This document shows, one piece after another, positions 23,535 to 31,911 of a stretch of 57,121 bases of DNA. The DNA comes from CALWZE01 sp964645785. Its GTDB lineage: Bacteria > Bacillota > Clostridia > Oscillospirales > Ruminococcaceae. The stretch is from positions 1 to 57,121 of the forward strand of contig CAZYAV010000010.1 of the NCBI GenBank assembly GCA_964645785.1. Direction: 5' to 3'. Both the position numbers and the translations under genes were made by a program. Within the stretch, counting starts at the first letter, position 1. Each line of letters starts with the position of its first letter. The notes beneath the pieces were generated by a model. That model saw only the letters and a list, made by a program, of their open reading frames with translations. It had not been told where the DNA came from and did no database searches.

Positions 23535-24718
23535 ATCCGGCTCCCCTCTTCCGCATGTTTCCCGCCCTGCATGGCGTCGCGCAAGGCCTCGCACAGCCTG
23601 TCCGCACTCTTTTCCCAGGTAAAGCGGGCTTGCAGGCGCTCCTGCGTCCTTTTCGCCGCGCTTTCCCGCCACGCCGGGTTCTGCAGCGCCGCGATGCAGC
23701 CGCGCGCAACCGAGCCGGCGGCCATATCCGGCAGCAGCGTCCCGTACTCCGCGCCGGGCAGCAGCTCGACGCTCCCGCCGGTCGGGGTGGTCACGATGGG
23801 CGTCCCGAGCGCGGCCGCCTCCAGCACCGTGCTGGCAAACCCCTCCGAGCGGGTCGGCAGGCAAAAGACGTCGCACTGCGCAAGCAGGGAGAGCGAATCC
23901 GCATGGCGCACCACGCCCGGCAGGAACACACCCTCGTACCCGGCGGCGCGCAGCGTCTCAAGCAGCGCGCCCTCCCCGGCCAGGACGGCGACCGCGCCCG
24001 GAACCGCCGCGCGGATCTCCCGCATGGCGGCACACAGCCTGTCCGCCCCCTTTTCGGGGATGATCCGGCCGGAAAAGCCGACAAGCGGCGTATCCGGCGC
24101 AAGGCCGTATTTTGCGCGCCAATCCGCCCCGTCCGCGGCGAGGGCGTTCAGCTCCGCCGGGTCGACCGCGTTATATATCACGCCCGCCGCCTCGATGCCG
24201 AACGCCTGCCGCAGCCAGCCGGCGCCCTGCTGTGAAACGGCGTAAATCCGGCTGCACCGCCGCGCAATCCACTGCGCCGTCATCCGCTCGTACACCCGCC
24301 CCAGCCAGGCGAGCACCGGGTTGCCCACCATGAGATACTGCGTCCCGTGGTTGATGAGCAGCAGCGGGAGCTTCCGCCTGTTTGCGGCGCCCACGGCGTA
24401 CACCGAAAGGGGGTAAAACAGGTTGTTTGCGACGATGCAGTCCGGCCGCAGCTGCGTCCAGAGCACCTTTTCCAGCCTGCGGAAGGCGCCGTTCGGCCGC
24501 ACAAGCGGGAACCGCCCGTGCATAAGCGGCACGCAGGGCAGCCGCAGAATCTCCACCCCCGCCTCGCCGGTCTCGCGCGCGGGCAGGCCGGGCAGCGCCG
24601 AGGTCACGACGGCCACCCGGTGCCCGCGCCGGGCGGCGCGGCGCGCAAGATTGTATGTATACCGCTCCACGCCGCCCGCCGTCGGCAGATACTGCGCGGA
24701 AAAAAAACAGATCGTCAT
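23531..24718 (-). CDS. Family 4 glycosyltransferase
   Basis: A 395-residue GT-B enzyme, first gene of glycan operon 2. The N-terminal domain starts MTICFFSAQYLPTAGGVERY, with the glycine-rich acceptor loop GGVERYTYNLAR. The C-terminal domain has VGFSGRIIPEKGADRLCAAM, VAVLAGEGALLETL and LPTRSEGFASTVLEAAALGT, the E-x7-E signature of GT4. Donor and acceptor are not predictable. AAGGGA upstream supports the ATG at 24718, and a consensus promoter lies 55 bases upstream. The frame stays open to 25036 in the 5' direction, but that part contains the promoter and is not coding. Confidence 0.92.
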   Translation of the reverse strand: MTICFFSAQYLPTAGGVERYTYNLARRAARRGHRVAVVTSALPGLPARETGEAGVEILRLPCVPLMHGRFPLVRPNGAFRRLEKVLWTQLRPDCIVANNLFYPLSVYAVGAANRRKLPLLLINHGTQYLMVGNPVLAWLGRVYERMTAQWIARRCSRIYAVSQQGAGWLRQAFGIEAAGVIYNAVDPAELNALAADGADWRAKYGLAPDTPLVGFSGRIIPEKGADRLCAAMREIRAAVPGAVAVLAGEGALLETLRAAGYEGVFLPGVVRHADSLSLLAQCDVFCLPTRSEGFASTVLEAAALGTPIVTTPTGGSVELLPGAEYGTLLPDMAAGSVARGCIAALQNPAWRESAAKRTQERLQARFTWEKSADRLCEALRDAMQGGKHAEEGSRI

Positions 24719-24772
24719 CGCAGCTTCCCTTCGCCGCCCGGCACACCCGGCGGCAGCAGATAGATACGGTAT

Positions 24773-24801
24773 ATTATATACCATTTCCGCCGCCTCTGCA
24801 A
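24773..24801 (-). promoter_or_regulatory. Sigma-A promoter of glycan operon 2
   Basis: On the minus strand TTGCAG (24796-24801), 17 bases, then TATAAT (24773-24778). The -10 lies in TATATAATATAC, very like the -10 surroundings of the operon 1 promoter at 16685-16713. Confidence 0.85.
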
Positions 24802-24818
24802 ACGGAATCGGGCGGCTT

Positions 24819-24995
24819 GTGAGCTGTGCGGCGACCGCGCCGCCCGATTCCCCGCCTCCAGCGCTCGCCCGTCCCCGCCGCTTTCCCGCGCAAGGCCGGC
24901 ACTTGCGGTGCGTCAAAGCGTCCCCGTGCCAAAAGGCCGGGCAGCTGCCGCCCGGCCTTCCAAATTGCGCGGGCAGGCGCGGCGGCAGGCGGCAT
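24819..24995. other. Intergenic region with a partial repeat copy
   Basis: G+C-rich sequence without a recognisable gene. Bases 24836-24856 match the first 21 bases of the 176-bp repeat that follows, a likely remnant of a third copy. Confidence 0.5.
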
Positions 24996-25171
24996 CGCGC
25001 CGCCCGATTCCCCGCCCTCATCGCTTGCCTGCGCAATTCTGTTGTGCCCTGCGCACAAAAAAGACCGCACCAGATTCCCCGCCGGGAAGCCCAGTGCAGC
25101 CGCTCTATGCTGTTTTTATCCTAATCTGCGCACAGCCGAACCGGCAGGCACGCCCCGCGGCAAGCCCGCCG
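24996..25171. repeat. 176-bp perfect direct repeat, copy 1
   Basis: Every base matches 25227-25402 by direct comparison (offset 231). The repeat begins CGCGCCGCCCGATTC and contains an A6 run after a G+C stretch, a T5 tract and a CCGCGG core near its end. It encodes no recognisable protein. Confidence 0.97.
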
Positions 25172-25226
25172 ACCGTCCCGCGCCTTGCCCCGGCATCCCC
25201 GCAAAAGCCGGGCAGCCGCCTGCCGC

Positions 25227-25402
25227 CGCGCCGCCCGATTCCCCGCCCTCATCGCTTGCCTGCGCAATTCTGTTGTGCCCTGCGCACAAAAAAGACCGCA
25301 CCAGATTCCCCGCCGGGAAGCCCAGTGCAGCCGCTCTATGCTGTTTTTATCCTAATCTGCGCACAGCCGAACCGGCAGGCACGCCCCGCGGCAAGCCCGC
25401 CG
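25227..25402. repeat. 176-bp perfect direct repeat, copy 2
   Basis: Identical second copy; the copies are separated by 55 bases of unrelated sequence. It ends 47 bases before the yjfB stop codon. Confidence 0.97.
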
Positions 25403-25449
25403 CCAAGCAGGGCACAGCCCGCCCCCGCAGCGCGGCGCGCAGACATCGC

Positions 25450-25644
25450 TCAGATATACAGGTCGAGGTGTCCCTGGCTGGTGGCCGGAACCATCACCGT
25501 CTGGGTCATCTGGCTGATCAGGTTCATCGCCTGCTGCTCCATGCTCTCCATGGACTTTTTCAGCACGGCCGTGCTGTACGCCGTCTCCAGCTGCATCTGG
25601 CTGATACTCATCGACGCGGCGGCAATTCCGCTCACTGTATCCAT
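25450..25644 (-). CDS. yjfB: YjfB-like putative motility protein
   Basis: A 64-residue protein, MDTVSGIAAASMSISQMQLE then STAVLKKSMESMEQQAMNLI. This matches the small YjfB family found in motile Firmicutes (two helices, Met/Ser/Gln-rich, with a central LKKxMxxxEQQA motif). Its molecular role is unknown; in several species it is controlled with flagellar genes, but no flagellar gene lies in this window. GGAG eight bases upstream of the ATG and a good promoter support expression as a single gene. Confidence 0.85.
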   Translation of the reverse strand: MDTVSGIAAASMSISQMQLETAYSTAVLKKSMESMEQQAMNLISQMTQTVMVPATSQGHLDLYI

Positions 25645-25690
25645 CCTTCAATCTCCTTCAACCGAACAAATACCGATAAAACTTTATCAT

Positions 25691-25719
25691 AGAATAGCAT
25701 ATCCAAAAGCTTTTTTCAA
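25691..25719 (-). promoter_or_regulatory. Promoter of the yjfB-like gene
   Basis: On the minus strand TTGAAA (25714-25719), 17 bases, TATTCT (25691-25696), 47 bases from the ATG. No sigma-D motif was seen. Confidence 0.65.
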
Positions 25720-25957
25720 CCCCCTGCCGCCAGCGCAGGGCTTTTTGCAAAAGCACCCGCAGCCGCACGGGGCGCAGGAACGGCGCTGTCTCCGCCCGCC
25801 GGGTTCAGCGGGATTCCACGCCCCCGGCTGAAAGGGCGTCCGCCCCGCGCCGGCAGGTTTCCCGGGCGCGGCGGCGCCTGCGCAGATGCATGCGCCGCGG
25901 CAATCCGCCCGTTGTCCGCCGATTCCTCCGCCGCGGCGGCGCTCGCCCGAATCCCGC

Positions 25958-26395
25958 TTACCGCCCCAGCGCGCACAGCGCCTCGATGGCGAGCTCGTAG
26001 CCGTGCAGTCCCTCGCCCATAATCGTCCGGAAGCAGGCCGGCCGCACGTAGGAGACCTGCCGGAACTCCTCCCGCCTGCTGACGTCCGAGATATGCACCT
26101 CGACGGCGGGCAGCGCGACCGTCTTGAGCGCGTCCAGAATCGCGACGCTGGTGTGGGTGTACGCGGCGGGGTTGATGACGATTCCCTGTGTGCCGTCGCT
26201 GTAGGCCGCCTGAATCCTGTCGACAATCGCGCCCTCGTGGTTGCTCTGGAAGCACTCGCAGGCCGCGCCGTGCGCCGCGCACGCCCGCTCGCAGAGCGCC
26301 GTCAGCTCCGCATAGGTCTGCGCGCCGTAGATGGCCGGCTCCCGCACCCCCAGCATATTGAGATTCGGTCCGTTGATCACCAGTATTTTGTCCAT
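25958..26395 (-). CDS. aroQ: Type II 3-dehydroquinate dehydratase
   Basis: A 145-residue type II dehydroquinase, the standard length. It opens ILVINGPNLNMLGVREPAIY (the mobile loop with its catalytic Arg, then Tyr), followed by FQSNHEGAIVDRIQAAYSDG, IVINPAAYTHTSVAILDAL, VEVHISDVSRREEFRQVSYV and the closing IMGEGLHGYELAIEAL. It converts 3-dehydroquinate to 3-dehydroshikimate. AAGGAG five bases before the ATG fixes the start. It is the last gene of the aromatic operon, 67 bases after the GNAT gene. The type I enzyme (aroD) is absent, so this supplies the step. Confidence 0.96.
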   Translation of the reverse strand: MDKILVINGPNLNMLGVREPAIYGAQTYAELTALCERACAAHGAACECFQSNHEGAIVDRIQAAYSDGTQGIVINPAAYTHTSVAILDALKTVALPAVEVHISDVSRREEFRQVSYVRPACFRTIMGEGLHGYELAIEALCALGR

Positions 26396-26462
26396 TCCGT
26401 CTCCTTTTCCATTGACCTGTGCCGGGATATGCCCGCCGGTGCTGCGCGCAGGGGGGCGGCGC

Positions 26463-26960
26463 TTACTCCCCGCCTTCGCCGCCCTGCCGTACCGCGAGCG
26501 GCCGCGCCAGAAAAACGTCGGCCTTCGTGTCCTCGCGGTAGCGCGGGATGGGTGAAAAGCCCGCCCGGCGGTACAGCGCAATCGCCCGCACGCTGCCCGA
26601 CAGGGTCTCGAGCCGCATCTCCCGATAGCCCGCCGCCCGCGCCGCCTCCATCGCCGTTTGCAGCATCCGCAGGCCGAGGCCGCGTCCCTGGTACGCCCGG
26701 TCGAGATACAGCGCCTTCAGCTCGCAGCAGCCGCCGGCCAGCGGCCGGTAGGCGACCGTGCCGATCAGCGTCCGCCCCTCGAACAGACACCAGAACCGCT
26801 CGAACGAATGCGGGATATCGTAAAACGCGCGGTGCCAGCCCTGCGGGTCAAACCGCCTGCCCGACTGCGGCAGGCAGCGGGTCAGGAATTCCGGCACCGC
26901 CGCGCCGAATTCCGCCCGGAACGGCAGCAGGCGGGCAGGCGCCCCGCCCCGCTCCCGCAT
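26463..26960 (-). CDS. GNAT-family N-acetyltransferase
   Basis: A 165-residue protein with the GNAT fold. ELKALYLDRAYQGRGLGLRM contains the acetyl-CoA pyrophosphate loop (QGRGLG), and SGSVRAIALYRRAGFSPI is the typical motif B helix. The N-terminal third (FLTRCLPQSGRRFDPQGWHR) is less typical. The substrate is unknown. It starts one base inside the stop of the aroE-aroK fusion (TGATG), so it is translated with the aromatic pathway, yet no acetylation step is known there. It might acetylate an aromatic amino acid or be a passenger. Confidence 0.85.
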   Translation of the reverse strand: MRERGGAPARLLPFRAEFGAAVPEFLTRCLPQSGRRFDPQGWHRAFYDIPHSFERFWCLFEGRTLIGTVAYRPLAGGCCELKALYLDRAYQGRGLGLRMLQTAMEAARAAGYREMRLETLSGSVRAIALYRRAGFSPIPRYREDTKADVFLARPLAVRQGGEGGE

Positions 26961-28183
26961 CAGATAAAATCCGCCGCGATGCGCCCGGCGGCCTCCTGCG
27001 GGTCACCGTCGTTCTCCACCACGGCGTCCGCAAACGCGCGATAAAGCGGCTCGCGCTCGGCCAGCATCCTGCGCATGGTCTCGTCGTCCCCTGAAAGCGG
27101 CCGCTCGGAGCGGTCCAGCTTGTCCAGCGAGCGGGTCAGCCAGTAAACCCGCGCGTTCTGCCGCAGCCGGTCGCGGTTGGCGGGATCCTTGACGACCCCG
27201 CCGCCGGTTGCCAGCACAATGCCCGCGCGTTTGCCGAATTCCTGCGCGAGCGCGGCCTCCCGCGCGCGGAACGCTGCCTCCCCCTCCTCGGCAAAGATTT
27301 GGGGGATCGGCTTGCCCGCCTGCCGCGCAATCTCCTCGTCAAGGTCGCACAGCTCCCGGCCGAGCAGCCCGGCCAGCAGCTGGCCGACCGTCGTCTTGCC
27401 GCAGCCCGGCATCCCGACGAGCACGACGGAGGCGGTCTTTTTCTCCAGCTGCGCGAGCACCCGCTCGATCTCCCCGTCCGGAATCTCGCAGCCCCGGAAC
27501 CGCTCGCTCGCCCGCTTCGCCTGCGCGACAAGCATCCGCAGCCCGCCCGAGCAGCGCAGCCCCAACCGCTCCGCCTGCAAAAGCAGCCGCGTCCGGCGCG
27601 GGTTGTACACCACATCGAGCACCGCCTCCAGCCCCGGCAGCCGCGCAAGGTCGACCGCCTGCGCGTCCGTGTTGGGGAAGGTGCCGAGCGGGGTCGTGTT
27701 GACCAGCACCCGGGCGTCGGCGTGCGCCTCGATGTGGGCGTAGTCGTTTTCCCCGCTGCGGGAGATGACAACCGGCTCGCCGCCGCTGTCCCGCACCACC
27801 GCGCACGCCGTCCGGCTGGTGCCGCCGCTGCCGAGCACAAGGGTCTTTTTGCCCGCGAACGACACGCCGGCGGCGCGCGCCATATACTGAAAGCCGTAAT
27901 AATCGGTATTGTCCCCATACAGCGCGCCGTCCGCCCCAACCAGCAGGGTGTTCACCGCGCCGATGGCGCGCGCCGCGTCGCTCAGCTGCGCGCAGTAGGG
28001 AATCACCGCCTGCTTATAGGGAATGGTCACGTTGAGCCCGCGAAACGCCCGCGCGCGCAAAAAGCCGTCCAGCTGCGGCGGCGCGACCTCGACAAGGCGG
28101 TAATCATAGCCGCCAAGCATCCCGTGAATCTCGGGCGAGAAGCTGTAGGGGAGCTTTTCGCCCAGCAGCCCGTATTCCAGCAT
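26960..28183 (-). CDS. aroE-aroK: Shikimate dehydrogenase-shikimate kinase fusion
   Basis: A 407-residue bifunctional protein. Residues 1-240 are AroE: YSFSPEIHG substrate loop (13-21), NVTIPYKQ with catalytic Lys near 57, DNTDYYGF with catalytic Asp near 94, and the NADP loop LVLGSGGTSRTA. Residues 250-407 are AroK: Walker A GMPGCGKTTVG (257-267), CDLDEEIARQAGKPIPQIFA, EAAFRARE and the ATGGGVV shikimate/ATP loop. It therefore catalyses two consecutive steps, 3-dehydroshikimate to shikimate to shikimate-3-phosphate. No frameshift or stop separates the halves, and there is no separate aroE or aroK in the operon. The order dehydrogenase then kinase matches the reaction order. Six bases separate it from pheA. 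Confidence 0.96.
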   Translation of the reverse strand: MLEYGLLGEKLPYSFSPEIHGMLGGYDYRLVEVAPPQLDGFLRARAFRGLNVTIPYKQAVIPYCAQLSDAARAIGAVNTLLVGADGALYGDNTDYYGFQYMARAAGVSFAGKKTLVLGSGGTSRTACAVVRDSGGEPVVISRSGENDYAHIEAHADARVLVNTTPLGTFPNTDAQAVDLARLPGLEAVLDVVYNPRRTRLLLQAERLGLRCSGGLRMLVAQAKRASERFRGCEIPDGEIERVLAQLEKKTASVVLVGMPGCGKTTVGQLLAGLLGRELCDLDEEIARQAGKPIPQIFAEEGEAAFRAREAALAQEFGKRAGIVLATGGGVVKDPANRDRLRQNARVYWLTRSLDKLDRSERPLSGDDETMRRMLAEREPLYRAFADAVVENDGDPQEAAGRIAADFI

Positions 28184-28189
28184 CGCGCC

Positions 28190-29329
28190 TTACACCTCGC
28201 TGTACGCGCCCAGGAACACAAAATGCGCGCTCTCCCGCTCAAGGTCGCCCAGCACCCGCACGACCTCCTCGTCGTCCACCGTGGCGGCGACGTCGAAATA
28301 GAACATAAACTCAAAGTCGGTGCCCTCAATCGGCCGGCTTTCCAGCTTGCTCAGGTTCAGGCCGAGCGCGGCGAACTTTGCCAGCATCGCGTTGAGCGCG
28401 CCGGGTCGGTGCGCAAGGCCGGTCATGACGCTGATGCGGCTGGAGCCGGGGAAAATCTGCATTTTTTTGGAAATGCAGATGAACCGCGTGTCGTTGTCGT
28501 CGCTGTTCTGGACGCCCCGCTCGAGCGGTTCAAGCCCGTACAGCCCCGCGCAGGCGGGGGAGGCGATGGCCGCGATATCCCGCCGGTCGGATTCCGCCAC
28601 CAGCTTCGCGGCTCTGGCCGTGTTCTCGCACCGGCTGACCTGCACCCCCTTGAACTGCTTGAGGAATTCGCTGCACTGCCCGATTGCCTGCTCGTGCGAG
28701 AGGATTTCCCTGATATCCTCCCGCCGGACGCCGGGCTTTGCCAGCAGGTCATGCCGGATGCGCAGCCGGGTGCTGCGCGCGATGTGGAAGCTGTATTTCT
28801 TCATCAGGTCGTACACCTCGTTGACCGAGCCGTAGGTGCTGTTCTCAATCGGCAGGATGCCGTATTCGCACATGCCCCGGTCGACCGCCTGAAACACGGC
28901 CTCAAAGGTGTTGAAATACAGAATGCTCGGCAGCGCAAACAGCTTGTCGCACGCCTGCTGGCTGTACGCCCCCTCGACCCCCTGGCAGGCGACGACCGCC
29001 TTTTTGGGGAAGAGCGCGGGGGTCTGCGCCCTGGCCTGCTCAATGCGGTTGGCAAGCGGCGTATCGGCCGACAGCAGCGCGGTCTGCCGCGCGCGGCTGA
29101 GATCGAACAGGGTGTTGAACAGCAGCTTTGTGTATACGCCGAGCTGTTCGGGGCACTGCCCGCACACCCGCTCCAGCACCTCCCGCTCCCGGCTGGTGTT
29201 GAGCACCGGCAGCCCGTTCTCCTTTTTGTAGCGCGCCACCTGCTCCACAATCTCCATGCGCTGCGCGAACAGCGCGCAGAGCTGGTCGTCGATCCGGTCG
29301 ATTTTCTCCCTGCATTCCTTCAGATCCAT
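28190..29329 (-). CDS. pheA: Bifunctional chorismate mutase/prephenate dehydratase
   Basis: A 379-residue P-protein. Residues 1-85 are an AroQ-type chorismate mutase (ECREKIDRIDDQLCALFAQR, VARYKKENGLPVLNTSRE). Residues 110-285 are prephenate dehydratase (VACQGVEGAYSQQACDKLF, YGILPIENSTYGSVNEVYDL, ILSHEQAIGQC, and DDNDTRFICI, whose Thr-Arg-Phe is catalytic). Residues 295-372 are an ACT domain with GLNLSKLESRP, where phenylalanine is expected to bind and inhibit. It commits chorismate to phenylalanine. AAAGGA eight bases upstream supports the start at 29329; the frame is open further upstream but overlaps aroC. A 230-base gap separates it from aroC, the largest gap inside the operon; I see no clear internal promoter there. 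Confidence 0.96.
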   Translation of the reverse strand: MDLKECREKIDRIDDQLCALFAQRMEIVEQVARYKKENGLPVLNTSREREVLERVCGQCPEQLGVYTKLLFNTLFDLSRARQTALLSADTPLANRIEQARAQTPALFPKKAVVACQGVEGAYSQQACDKLFALPSILYFNTFEAVFQAVDRGMCEYGILPIENSTYGSVNEVYDLMKKYSFHIARSTRLRIRHDLLAKPGVRREDIREILSHEQAIGQCSEFLKQFKGVQVSRCENTARAAKLVAESDRRDIAAIASPACAGLYGLEPLERGVQNSDDNDTRFICISKKMQIFPGSSRISVMTGLAHRPGALNAMLAKFAALGLNLSKLESRPIEGTDFEFMFYFDVAATVDDEEVVRVLGDLERESAHFVFLGAYSEV

Positions 29330-29559
29330 GCTGTAATTCCTTTCCGTGTCCCGCGGGCCTGCCCGCGCCTTGCCCGGGTGTCCGCCCCATATGCTCCCAA
29401 AAATTCTCTTTTCTCCCGCCCCCGCGCGGCTTCGGAACCGCCGGGGGAATCCCGCGCCGGGCGACGCCCCGGCGGGCTCTTCGCGTTTTTGCGGCTCTTC
29501 GCCGCAAAGCCCGCGCCGGTTTTTCGCCCCGGCGCGCCGGCCGCGTCTCGCTGCCCGGC

Positions 29560-30651
29560 TCAGCCCAGCCCGGCGCCGCGCATCAGGTCGTACACCGCAA
29601 CCGCGGCCGCCGCCTCCACGCAGGGCACCGCCCGCGGCACAACGCAGGGGTCGTGCCTGCCGCGGATGACAAGCTCGCTGTCCTGCCCGGTAAGAAGATT
29701 GACCGTGCGCTGGGGCTTTACGATGGACGGGGTCGGCTTGAACGCCGCGCGGAACACAAGCGGCATCCCGCTTGCAAGCCCGCCGAGGATTCCGCCGTGG
29801 TGGTTCGTGCGGGTTTTCACTGCGCCTGCCGTGTCGTAATAAAAGGGGTCGTTGTTTTCGCTGCCGCGCATGGCCGCAGCGGCAAAGCCCGCGCCGAATT
29901 CGATCCCCTTGACCGCCGGGATGCCGAACACCGCCGCCGCGATGCGGTTTTCCAGCCCGTCGAATATCGGCTCGCCGAGGCCGGCCGGCAATCCGGTGAT
30001 GCCGCATTCCACCACGCCGCCGACCGAGTCCCCCTCCTTCGCCGCCGCGGCGATGGCCGCCCGCATCCGCGCGCCCGCCGCCTCGTCCAGCACGGGGAAC
30101 GCCGCGCGTCCCGCCGCCGCCAGCGTCTGCGCCGTCAGCTCCACCGGGTCATACGGCGTGTCCAGCACCTGCGCGACCGCGGCGATGTGCGCCCCCACCG
30201 TGACCCCGCGCCGCGCCAGCAGCTGCACACACAGCGCCCCCGCGAACACGAGCGGCGCGGTCAGCCGGGCGGAAAAATGGCCGCCGCCGCGGATGTCGTT
30301 GCAGCCGTGCGTCTTGACATATGCCGGGTAATCGGCGTGCGCCGGGCGGGGCAGCGCCCGCAGCTGTTCATAGTCCTGCGAGCGGGTGTCGCTGTTTTCA
30401 AACACGGCGCAAAGGGGCGCGCCGCAGGTTGTCCCCTCCACAAGCCCGCTGAGGATGCGCGGCGCGTCGCTCTCCCGCCGCTTTGTCGTATACGCGCCCT
30501 GCCCCGGCGCGCGGCGCGCCATAAACCGCTGCACGGCGTCCATGTCCGGCGCAAACCCCGCCGGCAGCCCGTCGATCACCACCCCCAGCCCCTCCGAATG
30601 GGACTGGCCGAATATCTGTATCTTTACCGCATTGCCAAAATTAGAGGACAT
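29560..30651 (-). CDS. aroC: Chorismate synthase
   Basis: A 363-residue enzyme converting EPSP to chorismate with reduced FMN. Signatures are IFGQSHSEGLGVVIDGLPAG, MARRAPGQGAYTTKRRESD, HGCNDIRGGGHFSARLTAPL, IPAVKGIEFGAGFAAAAMRG, TNHHGGILGGLASGMPLVF and FKPTPSI. GGAGGG seven bases before the ATG at 30651 fixes the start, giving an 11-base overlap with aroA and likely translational coupling. Confidence 0.97.
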   Translation of the reverse strand: MSSNFGNAVKIQIFGQSHSEGLGVVIDGLPAGFAPDMDAVQRFMARRAPGQGAYTTKRRESDAPRILSGLVEGTTCGAPLCAVFENSDTRSQDYEQLRALPRPAHADYPAYVKTHGCNDIRGGGHFSARLTAPLVFAGALCVQLLARRGVTVGAHIAAVAQVLDTPYDPVELTAQTLAAAGRAAFPVLDEAAGARMRAAIAAAAKEGDSVGGVVECGITGLPAGLGEPIFDGLENRIAAAVFGIPAVKGIEFGAGFAAAAMRGSENNDPFYYDTAGAVKTRTNHHGGILGGLASGMPLVFRAAFKPTPSIVKPQRTVNLLTGQDSELVIRGRHDPCVVPRAVPCVEAAAAVAVYDLMRGAGLG

Positions 30652-31906
30652 CGGTTTTCCCTCCGAGCGCTTCAAAATCCCGCCAGAAGCCGGGATAGGA
30701 TTTTTCAACCGCCTGCGCCCCGTGCAGAACAACCGGCTCGCGGCAGAGCGCGGCCGCAACCGCTGCCGCCATCGCGATGCGGTGGTCGTTTTGGCTGTCC
30801 GCCTCGCCGCCCCGCAGGGCGCCGGTGCCGCGGACAAGGATGCTGTCCCCGTCCGCGCGGGCGTCCCCGCCAAGGCCGCCGATCAGCCCGCACACCGCTG
30901 CGACCCGGTCGCTCTCCTTGAGCCGCAGCCGCGCGCAGCCCGCAATCACCGTCTCGCACCGCGCACCGCAGGCCAGCACCGCCAGCGCCGGCACAAGGTC
31001 GGGGATATCCCGCGCGTCGATCTTCATCGGCGCCGTGCGCGGCGCGCCCGCCCGGACACACAGCAGCCCGTCCCGCCGCTCGACCGACGCGCCGTAGGCC
31101 GCCGCCAGCGCCGCGGCCGCGCTGTCTCCCTGCGCCGTCTCCTGCGGCAGACCCCGGATGGCGATTTCGCCGCCCAGCGCGCCCGCCGCCACCCAGAACG
31201 CCGCGTTGCTCCAATCCCCCTCAACCCGGGAATCCCGCGGCGCGCGGTAGTGCTGCCCGCCCGGGACATGCCAACCCGCCGCCGTTTTCTGCACCGCCAC
31301 GCCGTAGGCCGCCAGTGCGCGCAGGGTCATCTCCACATAGCCCGCGCTCTCCAGCGGAGCCGTCAGCACAATCTCGCTGTCCCCCACAAGCAGCGGGAGC
31401 GCGAACAGCAGCCCGGAAATGTACTGCGAGCTGACGTTGCCCGGCAGCGCGTACCGGCCGCTTTGCAGCCGCCCCGAAAGGGTGATGGGCAGCCTGTCCG
31501 CGCTCGCGGCAGCCCCGTGCGCCCGCAGCAGCGCGCACAGCGGCGCCATCGGCCGTTCCGGCAGCCGCCCGCCCCCAACAAAGGTCGCGCGCAGCCCGAG
31601 CGCCGCCGCAACCGGCAGCAGGAAGCGCAGGGTCGAGCCGCTCTCGCCGCAGTCCGCCACACAGGGCGCGCCGGCCGCCGCCGCGCAGGGGGTCACCGCG
31701 TACCCCAGGCTGTCCCGGCAGAGCCGGGCGCCGAACGCGCCGAGCGCCGCCGCCGTCGCCTCGATATCCCGCGAGCCGTCCGCGAGCTCGACCCGCGAGG
31801 GCGCCTGCGCCAGCGCCGCGCAGATAAGCCGCCGGTGCGCGTCCGATTTGCTCGGGATGGCCGCAACCGTGCCGCTGAGCGCGCCCGGGTAAATTCGCCT
31901 GTCCAT
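30641..31906 (-). CDS. aroA: 3-phosphoshikimate 1-carboxyvinyltransferase (EPSP synthase)
   Basis: A 421-residue EPSP synthase. It has IPSKSDAHRRLICAALA (substrate-binding Lys-Ser), CGESGSTLRFLLPVAAALG (PEP loop), LPGNVSSQYISGLLFALPLL, VEGDWSNAAFWVAAGAL, RLRLKESDRVAAVCGLIGGL and NDHRIAMAAAVAAAL near the end. The first loop reads SKSDAHR where most enzymes have SKSISHR or SKSISNR, a small deviation. ATG at 31906 with GGAG eight bases upstream is preferred; a GTG at 31915 would overlap the aroB stop (GTGA) but lacks a proper ribosome-binding site. Confidence 0.96.
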   Translation of the reverse strand: MDRRIYPGALSGTVAAIPSKSDAHRRLICAALAQAPSRVELADGSRDIEATAAALGAFGARLCRDSLGYAVTPCAAAAGAPCVADCGESGSTLRFLLPVAAALGLRATFVGGGRLPERPMAPLCALLRAHGAAASADRLPITLSGRLQSGRYALPGNVSSQYISGLLFALPLLVGDSEIVLTAPLESAGYVEMTLRALAAYGVAVQKTAAGWHVPGGQHYRAPRDSRVEGDWSNAAFWVAAGALGGEIAIRGLPQETAQGDSAAAALAAAYGASVERRDGLLCVRAGAPRTAPMKIDARDIPDLVPALAVLACGARCETVIAGCARLRLKESDRVAAVCGLIGGLGGDARADGDSILVRGTGALRGGEADSQNDHRIAMAAAVAAALCREPVVLHGAQAVEKSYPGFWRDFEALGGKTDVL

Positions 31907-31911
31907 CCCGC

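Noticed and set aside
25722..25746. CCCTGC/GCAGGG hairpin with T5 as terminator of the aromatic operon
   Set aside because: The T run is on the plus strand, where no gene ends; on the minus strand it is followed by the yjfB -35 region instead.
27299..29839. A plus-strand open frame of about 846 codons opposite aroE-aroK and pheA
   Set aside because: Mirror frame of strongly conserved enzymes; composition and lack of motifs indicate it is not coding.
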